12,578 nt of DNA. It comes from JAWXUT01 sp044426075 (GTDB taxonomy: Bacteria > Bacillota > Clostridia > Christensenellales > DTU072). The stretch covers positions 1 to 12,578 of the forward strand of contig JAWXUT010000046.1 of NCBI GenBank assembly GCA_044426075.1. The letters run 5' to 3'. Below, one piece after another: positions 1-5,903 of the stretch. Position numbers and translations under genes: made by a program. Positions within the stretch are counted from its first letter, which is position 1. Each line of letters starts with the position of its first letter. The notes below the pieces were generated by a model that had not been told where the DNA came from, ran no database searches, and was given only the letters and a program-made list of their open reading frames with translations.

Positions 1-342
1 TTATCAACAAGTTGACAAATCTACAAATGCTCCGCATTTGGCTAGATAAATCTAGCAATAGCACCGATATATTACACTCAGCTGTCCGAAAATGCACTTC
101 GTGCGCTTTCTCCCCGCTTCCTATAATATTACTTCCACCCGGCGGGTGGATGCGGGCGTCAGAGGACTACGCACCCTACAATCTTATGCATTGCGTTTTG
201 CCATTTTTTGCACCATTAAACGCAACAAAAAAGTGCTACATTCAAACAAAATAACACTGCAAAACTAGTCACAGTGTAGATTGAAAAGAATGAATATGTC
301 ACACAACAAGCTGTTTTGTACCAAAAATGCAGATTTTCATAT
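1..342. other. Intergenic region with small hairpins, no convincing gene
   Basis: I see no credible gene here; the one open frame (12-254, 80 codons) crosses repeat and hairpin sequence, has no good ribosome binding site and resembles nothing I know. The stretch holds several short perfect inverted repeats: CAAATGC/GCATTTG (24-30 with 34-40), GCTAGA/TCTAGC (41-46 with 51-56), GCAC/GTGC around TTC (94-104), CCACCC/GGGTGG around GGC (135-149), and ACACTG/CAGTGT (254-259 with 272-277). A dispersed repeat copy at 154-185 is listed separately. This resembles non-coding repeat debris rather than a gene remnant. Confidence 0.6.
154..185 (+). repeat. Dispersed repeat, left copy
   Basis: This copy shares 16 identical bases (GGGCGTCAGAGGACTA, 154-169) with 12159-12174, and the match continues imperfectly through a CCCTAC-rich segment and an AT-C/T-TTA tail. 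Both copies can fold into the same hairpin: here GGGCGT pairs with ACGC-CC (169-175) with one bulged A at 173, and in the right copy the pairing is perfect. The two copies have the same orientation. A related CGCACCCTAC string occurs at 12347-12356. I infer a small dispersed intergenic element; two copies in 12.6 kb do not show how common it is. Confidence 0.65.
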
Positions 343-405
343 CAAAAATATTTTTTTAGTTTTTTGTAAAAAGTAGTTGACAGACAAAAAGTTATGTGTT
401 AAACT
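343..405 (+). promoter_or_regulatory. Sigma-70-type promoter of the trpB leader
   Basis: A perfect -35 box TTGACA (377-382) is followed after 17 bases by TAAACT (400-405), with TG at 397-398 giving an extended -10. A/T tracts at 343-370 could act as an UP element. Transcription would start near 412, just upstream of the T-box Stem I, which is where a T-box promoter should lie. The assignment is by sequence match only. Confidence 0.85.
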
Positions 406-411
406 TTAGGA

Positions 412-674
412 AATTACAAAAACCTATGAGATAGAGTAGTAACTCATTATAGCTAATTTCAGAGAGCTTTGGGCGGGTGTGACAAAGCATTAGTTAATGA
501 ACGAATGGACTATTGAGGGCATCTGCGAACGCGCAAGTTATTAGCTCATGACGTATGTCTACGTAACAGACTAGAGTATGATGGTACTCGAAAAATAAGG
601 CAGATGTCATGTCTGTGAAGTTGGGTGGCAACACGGTAATTATCGTCCCAAGCGATACATTAGCGTGTTTTTTT
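412..674 (+). promoter_or_regulatory. T-box riboswitch, tRNA-Trp responsive (UGG specifier)
   Basis: This is a full transcriptional T-box leader. Stem I can be drawn from 423 to 519. It has a basal CCT/GGG helix with a GA/GA kink-turn (428-429, 515-516), ATAG/CTAT (431-434, 510-513), then a specifier loop with the loop-E motif AGTA (435-438) opposite GAA (503-505). The specifier TGG (506-508) is followed by A509. Above it are TCATTA/TAATGA, CTAAT/ATTAG and CTTTG/CAAAG. A second domain is closed by CATCTGC/GCAGATG (520-526, 600-606). The antiterminator pairs TTGGG (621-625) with CCCAA (647-651) and ACG (633-635) with CGT (644-646), around the bulge TGGCAAC (626-632). TGGC (626-629) is complementary to GCCA, the expected end of bacterial tRNA-Trp with discriminator G73. 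Specifier and bulge therefore agree independently on tryptophan. Uncharged tRNA-Trp should stabilise the antiterminator and allow transcription into the leader ORF and trpB2. Confidence 0.95.
630..674 (+). terminator. T-box intrinsic terminator (alternative to the antiterminator)
   Basis: AACACG (630-635) pairs with CGTGTT (664-669) and TATCG (641-645) with CGATA (653-657), with a loop at 646-652. A run of seven T (668-674) follows. The 5' arm overlaps the T-box bulge and the A2 helix, and the loop contains the CCCAA needed by the antiterminator, so the two folds exclude each other as expected for a transcriptional T-box. Confidence 0.93.
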
Positions 675-698
675 GTATAGAAAAAAAGGAGTAAGTCA

Positions 699-782
699 AT
701 GATGAACACACAAACAATTGAAGTAAATAGCATTGTAGTACGATGGCGATGGCGACTAAATCCCGTTACAAACTACAACTAA
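699..782 (+). CDS. Candidate Trp-rich leader peptide between the T-box and trpB2
   Basis: A 27-codon ORF begins at ATG 699 (a second ATG follows at 702) and ends with TAA at 780-782. It has a strong ribosome binding site, AGGAG (687-691), seven bases upstream. It lies just downstream of the T-box terminator and ends 18 bases before the trpB2 ribosome binding site (801-806). The peptide carries Arg-Trp-Arg-Trp-Arg at residues 15-19, encoded as CGA TGG CGA TGG CGA (741-755); two Trp in 27 residues is high. By analogy with trp attenuator peptides and the rtpA leader peptide of Bacillus subtilis, I infer that ribosome stalling at the Trp codons tunes expression of the next gene. No intrinsic terminator follows the ORF, so control would be translational or Rho-linked. 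A 7-bp helix TTGTAGT/ACTACAA (733-739, 772-778) would place both Trp codons in its loop. It could instead be a chance ORF, but the ribosome binding site and codon content argue against that. Confidence 0.72.
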   Translation: MMNTQTIEVNSIVVRWRWRLNPVTNYN

Positions 783-814
783 ACACACATAATTATCAAT
801 AAGGAGATTTTAAA

Positions 815-2200
815 ATGACAAAACCAGTAATACCTACCAAAATATATTTAACAGAACACGAAATGCCAACCGAATGGTTAAACCTACGCGGATATATGAA
901 AGAAAAACACGAACCTTTCTTACATCCCGGCACACTACAACCTTGCACAGCAGAAGATTTGGCACCAATATTCTGTAAAGAGCTAGTAAAACAAGAACTA
1001 GATCAAGATACAAAATTCATAAAGATACCAGAAGATATCAGAAATCACTACACAATGTTCCGCCCATCACCATTGGTTCGTGCATATTGTTTAGAAAAAG
1101 AGTTGGATACTCCTGCAGAAATTTACTACAAATTTGAAGGGAACAACACAAGTGGTTCCCATAAATTGAACAGTGCGGTAGCGCAAGCATACTATGCAAA
1201 AGCGGAGGGCTTGACTTCACTTACAACAGAAACTGGTGCAGGACAATGGGGAACAGCCTTGTCAATGGCGTGTGCATTTTTAGGAATTGACCTATCAGTT
1301 TATATGGTTAAGGTAAGCAGCGAGCAAAAACCACACAGAAAAGCAGTTATGGCAACATATGGCGCTAGTGTAGTTGCGTCACCTTCAAACACAACAGAAG
1401 TTGGCAGAAAGATATTAGAGTCTGACCCAACAACTGGCGGTTCACTAGGTTGCGCGATATCTGAGGCAATTGAAAAATCAATTAAGACACCAAACAGCAG
1501 ATATGTACTAGGCAGCGTACTTGATCACGTAGTATTGCACCAATCAATTATCGGATTAGAAACCAAGATTGCACTAGACAAATATGATGTAAAACCTGAC
1601 ATAATCATTGGTTGTGCGGGTGGCGGAAGCAACTTAGGCGGACTAATTGCACCATTTATGGCAGAAAAACTTGAAGGCAAAAATGATATTCAATTTATTG
1701 CAGTTGAGCCATCATCTTGCCCATCACTAACCAGAGGTAAATATGCCTATGACTTTGGTGACACTGGTCGCACAACACCACTTATGAAGATGTACACGCT
1801 AGGTTGTGGATATATGCCAAGCCCAAACCACGCAGGTGGATTACGCTATCACGGTATGAGCCCAATTCTATCAAAGCTATATCACGACGGATATATGGAA
1901 GCAGTTTCAGTAGAACAAACCAAAGTATTTGAAGCAGCTACTCAATTTGCAAAATGCGAAGGAATTCTACCCGCTCCCGAATCATCACACGCTATCCGTA
2001 CAGCAATGGATGAAGCGCTAAAATGCAAAGAAACCGGCGAAAAGAAGGTTATCGTATTTGGTTTAACCGGTACAGGATACTTCGATATGTCCGCATACAC
2101 CGCTTATAATGAAGGCACAATGACCGATTATATACCAACAGACGCTGATTTGCAAGTTGGCTTTAACGAGCTAGACGCACTAAATGCTAACATAAAATAA
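815..2200 (+). CDS. trpB: Tryptophan synthase beta chain-like protein, TrpB2 type
   Basis: This 461-residue PLP enzyme should condense L-serine with indole to give L-tryptophan (EC 4.2.1.20 beta reaction) in the cytoplasm. It is of the longer TrpB2 class rather than the roughly 400-residue TrpB1. Class features include the N-terminal extension before RPSPL (83-87), GSHKLN (114-119) with the Schiff-base lysine K117, LTTETGAGQWG (136-146) with the catalytic-type glutamate E139, the PLP-phosphate loop GGGSN (269-273), HAGGLRYHGM (339-348), and EGILPAPESSHA (382-393). No key residue appears lost, although GNNTSGSHK replaces the more usual SPAGSHK-like form. The start is set by AAGGAG (801-806), eight bases upstream. 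No trpA or other trp gene is next to it, so it is an orphan copy; TrpB2 enzymes are thought to work without TrpA and to use free indole. Transcription is controlled by the tRNA-Trp T-box upstream, and translation possibly by the leader ORF. Whether it is the only TrpB in the genome cannot be seen here. Confidence 0.95.
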   Translation: MTKPVIPTKIYLTEHEMPTEWLNLRGYMKEKHEPFLHPGTLQPCTAEDLAPIFCKELVKQELDQDTKFIKIPEDIRNHYTMFRPSPLVRAYCLEKELDTPAEIYYKFEGNNTSGSHKLNSAVAQAYYAKAEGLTSLTTETGAGQWGTALSMACAFLGIDLSVYMVKVSSEQKPHRKAVMATYGASVVASPSNTTEVGRKILESDPTTGGSLGCAISEAIEKSIKTPNSRYVLGSVLDHVVLHQSIIGLETKIALDKYDVKPDIIIGCAGGGSNLGGLIAPFMAEKLEGKNDIQFIAVEPSSCPSLTRGKYAYDFGDTGRTTPLMKMYTLGCGYMPSPNHAGGLRYHGMSPILSKLYHDGYMEAVSVEQTKVFEAATQFAKCEGILPAPESSHAIRTAMDEALKCKETGEKKVIVFGLTGTGYFDMSAYTAYNEGTMTDYIPTDADLQVGFNELDALNANIK

Positions 2201-2224
2201 TAATAAATATTGCTAAAACAATGC

Positions 2225-2252
2225 AAAAGCACCACAATTTGTGGTGCTTTTT
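2225..2252. terminator. Bidirectional intrinsic terminator between convergent trpB2 and rmuC
   Basis: A near-perfect palindrome pairs AAAAGCACCACA (2225-2236) with TGTGGTGCTTTT (2240-2251) around a three-base loop. On the plus strand a T run ends it (2248-2252), 25 bases after the trpB2 stop. On the minus strand the flanking A run becomes a T run, 22 bases after the rmuC stop. It can therefore terminate both converging transcripts. Confidence 0.93.
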
Positions 2253-2273
2253 ATAAGTTTTATGTGTTGTTAT

Positions 2274-3737
2274 TTAATTATCAAGCCCGATAAGTGGTGA
2301 TATCGTATCAATCATTCCACTTGCTTCGCCAGTTTTTTGCGCTTTTTCAAGATGTTTTTGTATTTTTCTTGTGCGCGAAGTGGCGCTATCTAAGCTTGTT
2401 GAGGCAACACCAACTTTTTCTTTTGCGTTCTCTAAATCTTTTATATATGAGCTGAATTCTTTGTTGAATTTACTCAATATTCCATAGATTTCTTTGCTGC
2501 ATTTTTGCATTGCCAAGGTGCGGAAGCCCACCCTCAAACTGCTAAGCATAGCGGTAATGTTGGTTGGACCCGCGGGAATTATACTGTGTTCGCGTTGCAA
2601 CTGTTCAACGAGACCGGCTTGCTTTACAACTTCAGCATATAAACCCTCTGTTGGCAAGTACATTATTGCAAAATCTGTGGTTTTTGGCACCACAATATAC
2701 TTGTCTTTTATAGACCGAGCTTGCTTCTTAACAGCTGCTTCAAGCTGTTTTGCACAAGCATCATATTGCGATTTATCTCCGTTTTCAGAGGCATCAACTA
2801 GTCTGTAGTAATCTTCTAGTGGGAATTTAACGTCTATTGGAAGATATACTTTTTCATCCTTTTCACCCGGCAAAATAACGGCAAAATCTACGCGCTCTCT
2901 GTTTTTTGCAACATTGCAGTTACGCTCAAATTGCTCCGCAGTTAACACATCTTCAAGGATTGCTTCTAGTGAAACTTCGCCATATGTGCCCCTCGTTTTA
3001 ACGTTGGTTAACACCTTTTTTAAGTCTGTAACGCCAGTTGTTAACCCCTCTAATGTTCCAAGACCCTTATTTAAACTCTCCAATCTTTCTGCAATTGCGT
3101 TGAAATTGTTGGTTAGCCTTTCATCTAGGGTTTTTGCCAACTTTTCATCAACTACACCACGCATTTCATTGAGCTGTTTTTCATTGACATCGCTCATTTC
3201 TTTTACGCTTTTAACAATGTCATCTTTAACTTCGGTTAGCTTTTTAGATATGTCATTTTTTATTTCAGTAAATGTGTTTGCCGTTTCTTGCTTAAACATA
3301 GCGTTGTTTCTCGCACTTTCGCCACGACTATCTGCCATATTTTTATTCAACTCTGTACGCATTTCATTAAGACTGTTGTTGAGTTCTTTGCGCATTTCAG
3401 CTAGGCTCTTTTTTAAGTCATCCTTTACTTCTTGCAAACTTTGCACGGTATCTTTACGAATTCTTTCGGTATTTGCTGCGTTATTCTTGCTGATATCAGT
3501 AACACGATCAAGCACTTGCGCGTTAGTTGCAGTTACACCCGCAAATATTGAACTGCTCAATGATTGATTTGTGGTTTCAATCGTTTTTGCTAATATCGCT
3601 TCGCTTGATTTAACCTCAGTAACAATTTCTTCCGTATCACCCGTTTGCGCGTTGCTTTTTTGCTTATTTAACATTACAATAACTATTGCAAGCCCTACTA
3701 TAACTACTGCAAGCAGTGCAATTATTACATATTCCAT
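2274..3737 (-). CDS. rmuC: DNA recombination protein RmuC
   Basis: This 487-residue protein has the standard RmuC plan. An N-terminal membrane anchor (about 4-23) precedes a long Lys/Glu-rich coiled coil (about 40-230) with loose repeats such as EMRKEL and EMRTEL. The conserved RmuC domain spans about 240-445. Seen motifs are TRGTYGEVSLEAILEDVL (248-265), VDFAVILPG (283-291), LPIDVKFP (299-306), LPTEGLYAEV (361-370) and PTNITAMLSSLR (391-402). D284 and the D302-x-K304 pair fit the restriction-endonuclease-like core proposed for the family. RmuC limits rearrangement at inverted repeats in Escherichia coli; its biochemical role is poorly defined. The ribosome binding site AGGGAGG (3742-3748) is only four bases from the start, but no better start exists. 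It is the last gene of the minus-strand set, 74 bases after the aminotransferase, with a hairpin in the gap, so it may be only partly co-transcribed. Confidence 0.95.
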   Translation of the reverse strand: MEYVIIALLAVVIVGLAIVIVMLNKQKSNAQTGDTEEIVTEVKSSEAILAKTIETTNQSLSSSIFAGVTATNAQVLDRVTDISKNNAANTERIRKDTVQSLQEVKDDLKKSLAEMRKELNNSLNEMRTELNKNMADSRGESARNNAMFKQETANTFTEIKNDISKKLTEVKDDIVKSVKEMSDVNEKQLNEMRGVVDEKLAKTLDERLTNNFNAIAERLESLNKGLGTLEGLTTGVTDLKKVLTNVKTRGTYGEVSLEAILEDVLTAEQFERNCNVAKNRERVDFAVILPGEKDEKVYLPIDVKFPLEDYYRLVDASENGDKSQYDACAKQLEAAVKKQARSIKDKYIVVPKTTDFAIMYLPTEGLYAEVVKQAGLVEQLQREHSIIPAGPTNITAMLSSLRVGFRTLAMQKCSKEIYGILSKFNKEFSSYIKDLENAKEKVGVASTSLDSATSRTRKIQKHLEKAQKTGEASGMIDTISPLIGLDN

Positions 3738-3750
3738 AATGCCTCCCTAT

Positions 3751-3784
3751 ATAAAATTACGGACCTGCCATTGCGACAAGTCCG
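3751..3784 (-). terminator. Weak terminator or attenuator-like hairpin between aminotransferase and rmuC
   Basis: Read on the minus strand, CGGACTTG (3784-3777) pairs with CAGGTCCG (3767-3760), eight pairs with one G-U, around a nine-base loop. TAATTTTAT follows (3759-3751). The T tract is broken, so termination would be partial. The structure ends three bases before the rmuC ribosome binding site, so it could also be an RNA-processing site or a 5' stabiliser of the rmuC message. Confidence 0.5.
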
Positions 3785-3811
3785 CTATTTAATTACTAAA
3801 TAATGTTTAAA

Positions 3812-5071
3812 TTATTTTTTGTAGATTTGTGGATTGTTTTTAACCATAATTTCCATTGCTTCTGAACAAATTGTGATTGTTTCATCAACTAGTTCTGGTG
3901 TCAATGATAGGTTTGTAAAGTGGTTGTGGTGGTTTGTCATGAACACGCCTCTCTTAACACACTCTGCAATCCATTGTTGATGTGCTTGTTGGCTTGGATC
4001 ATCTTTAATTAATAGGTAGAACAATGCTGGTTCACCGCTGATTGAAAGATTTACACCCAACTCGTTTGCTGTTTTTGCAAGTCCGTTAGACAATCTTACA
4101 CCCATATCTCTGCCGTGTTTACAAGCATCGAATTTTTTCATTTTGTTGATGTTTGCAATACAAGCTGCAAATGGAACTGCGCTCATCCAGTAGCTACCTG
4201 TGTACATAATTGATGCTGCTGCACTCTTTAGGAATTCTTTACCGCAAAGTGCACTCATATTGTAACCGTTAGCAAGTGCTTTACAGAAACAAATCATATC
4301 AGCTTCAATGCCGTTGTAGTTATCACTTCCCTCAAGGCTCAAACGGAATCCGCAACGAATATCGTCTATAATTAGGATAATGCCGTTATCTGTACAAAGT
4401 TTACGAACAGCTTGCCAGTAACCTGGTGCTGGAAGTTCGTTATCTACGAAGTTGCCTTGCATGTATGGTGCTGCAATGAAACAAGCGATATCGTCTTTGT
4501 TTGCTTCAATTGTGCGTTTTACATCTTCAATATCGTTAAATTTAACGTATAGTGAATGCATACAGTCAGTTTCTAGTGTACCTGGAGAGTCAATTCTTTG
4601 TGTCCAAGGTGCTACACCGTGATAGTATCCACTGTTGAACATAATTTTCTTTTTGCCTGTGTAGTAACGTGCAATCATAATTGAAAAACTTGTTACGTCA
4701 CCGCCGTTTTTAGCAAAGAATGCCCAATCTTTTTTAACTGTGCTTGTCAAAAGTTCTGCACAATCAACCATTATAGTGCTTGGAAGAGTTGTACAGTTGC
4801 CTTTAAGAATTTGCTCTCTTGCAGCTGCATCAACATCTGGGTCACAGTAACCGATAACGTTTGGACCATATCCGCACATATAATCGATAAATCTGTTGCC
4901 GTCTGCATCCCAAACCAATGAACCCTCTGCTTTTGAAGCAAAGAATGGGAATGCACTTGTTGGAATCATACAACCTTCACCAGGGCCTAAGTGACCATAA
5001 ACACCAGCTGGAATAACTTTACCAGCTCTTTCCATTATTTCTCTATTTTTGCTATATTCATATGTTTTCAT
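3812..5071 (-). CDS. Class III PLP aminotransferase, glutamate-1-semialdehyde aminomutase-like
   Basis: This 419-residue fold-type I PLP enzyme is related to HemL and class III aminotransferases. Seen landmarks are the N-terminal PAGVYGH (21-27), VWDADGNRFIDYMCGYGPNVIGY (53-75), and the cofactor-phosphate region NGGDVTSFSIMIARYYTGKKKI (122-143). Further on are GYYHG (148-152), IIDDIRCGFR (234-243) with D236 for the pyridine nitrogen, and FCKALANGY (262-270) with the predicted Schiff-base lysine K264, then YTGSYW (290-295). True HemL has a SGTEA-type motif where this protein has NGGD, and no other tetrapyrrole gene is nearby, so heme synthesis is unlikely and the substrate is unknown. It starts 12 bases after the SCP2-like gene, whose TAA stop forms part of its ribosome binding site (TAAGGAG, 5086-5080), implying translational coupling and a shared job. 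Alternatives are an omega- or sugar-type aminotransferase or an amino-acid mutase. The family is clear; the reaction is not. Confidence 0.85.
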   Translation of the reverse strand: MKTYEYSKNREIMERAGKVIPAGVYGHLGPGEGCMIPTSAFPFFASKAEGSLVWDADGNRFIDYMCGYGPNVIGYCDPDVDAAAREQILKGNCTTLPSTIMVDCAELLTSTVKKDWAFFAKNGGDVTSFSIMIARYYTGKKKIMFNSGYYHGVAPWTQRIDSPGTLETDCMHSLYVKFNDIEDVKRTIEANKDDIACFIAAPYMQGNFVDNELPAPGYWQAVRKLCTDNGIILIIDDIRCGFRLSLEGSDNYNGIEADMICFCKALANGYNMSALCGKEFLKSAAASIMYTGSYWMSAVPFAACIANINKMKKFDACKHGRDMGVRLSNGLAKTANELGVNLSISGEPALFYLLIKDDPSQQAHQQWIAECVKRGVFMTNHHNHFTNLSLTPELVDETITICSEAMEIMVKNNPQIYKK

Positions 5072-5083
5072 TTTAATCGCTCC

Positions 5084-5851
5084 TTATGACAAGTATGTAG
5101 GTACAACGTTAAGAATTTTGTTAACGTTATCGATAATTGGCATTAGACCCTTAAGAGTCAAAGTGCCTTTTGCAAGACATGCCATAGCATCTAACTCGCC
5201 AGAAATAAGACCTGCTGCAGTATCTAGATCTTCAAAGATCATAAATGCAGTTGGGTTTTTAGCTGGTTCTGTGCTGAAAGACAACTTGTGGTCTTTAATT
5301 GTTAGTGAAATGCTAACGTGACCAGTGATTTGCATTGATGCTTCACCATCTGGGATACGTGATGCTGCCATTTGACCGATTTTATCTACATTGCCGATTT
5401 GAGCAATTGCTGCAACCATTGCGTAGAAAGATAGAATTGTGCACATATCTTTAGCTTTTGTGCCGTCAAGATAAGCGCCAGTTCTCATAACGCTACCCAT
5501 TTCATCCGTTAAAGTTGAAAATGCGTTGCCTGCACCACTCATAAAAGATAGTGTTTTGAAAATACCTTTTACTGGTATTGGTGTTGCTGTGCCGTCAACT
5601 ACTTTGTTAAAATAGTCTGGGTTTGGGCTGATTAGATGTATGCTTGTGCTTGAACCGTCGTATGGTCTTGTTGAAACTGCACCGTCTTTGAATTCTAAAA
5701 TTCCGTCTGGTCCACCACCCTTAACATCAAATCTGATAGTCAAGTTTTGTTTTTTTGCAATTTCTTTTGCATTAGCATCCATTTCGACATACTTACAAAG
5801 TGTGCCGATTGCAGAATAAAAATTTACATATGCTTGTGTTACTGCTGACAT
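5084..5851 (-). CDS. SCP2 sterol-carrier-like domain protein
   Basis: This 255-residue protein has no signal peptide or membrane segment and is probably cytosolic. Its C-terminal half (about 165-250) reads like an SCP2 lipid-binding domain: IPDGEASMQI (166-175), a strand pair around 178-194, then FEDLDTAAGLISGELDAMACL (206-226) and GTLTLKGLMPIIDN (229-242). This matches the family habit of a small-molecule cavity closed by a Gly-Glu-Leu-Asp-Ala helix and a KG-x-L-x-x-x-G segment. The N-terminal half (about 35-100), with FKDG (54-57), FNKVVDGTATPIPVKG (81-96) and similar spacing, may be a second, degenerate SCP2 unit. SCP2 domains bind hydrophobic ligands such as fatty acyl groups. The ribosome binding site AGGAG (5859-5863) lies seven bases from the start. 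The gene follows the surface protein by 52 bases and is coupled to the aminotransferase, so the pair may act on one amphipathic or amino metabolite; that is inference. Confidence 0.7.
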   Translation of the reverse strand: MSAVTQAYVNFYSAIGTLCKYVEMDANAKEIAKKQNLTIRFDVKGGGPDGILEFKDGAVSTRPYDGSSTSIHLISPNPDYFNKVVDGTATPIPVKGIFKTLSFMSGAGNAFSTLTDEMGSVMRTGAYLDGTKAKDMCTILSFYAMVAAIAQIGNVDKIGQMAASRIPDGEASMQITGHVSISLTIKDHKLSFSTEPAKNPTAFMIFEDLDTAAGLISGELDAMACLAKGTLTLKGLMPIIDNVNKILNVVPTYLS

Positions 5852-5903
5852 TACTATTCTCCTGTTGATTTATTTTGCTTTTAGTTTAATTTAGTGATAA
5901 TTG

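Noticed and set aside
12..254. 80-codon plus-strand open frame
   Set aside because: It runs through several hairpins and the dispersed repeat, has no convincing ribosome binding site, and its translation resembles no known family.
494..733. 79-codon minus-strand open frame
   Set aside because: It lies antisense to the T-box leader, whose structure explains the sequence; the frame is incidental.
2914..3567. 217-codon plus-strand open frame inside rmuC
   Set aside because: It is antisense to the rmuC coiled coil; the Ser/Leu-rich translation is the complement of Lys/Glu-rich codons.
3812..5071. Naming the gene hemL and assigning heme synthesis
   Set aside because: The phosphate-binding motif differs from true HemL and no other tetrapyrrole gene is nearby; family membership alone does not give the reaction.
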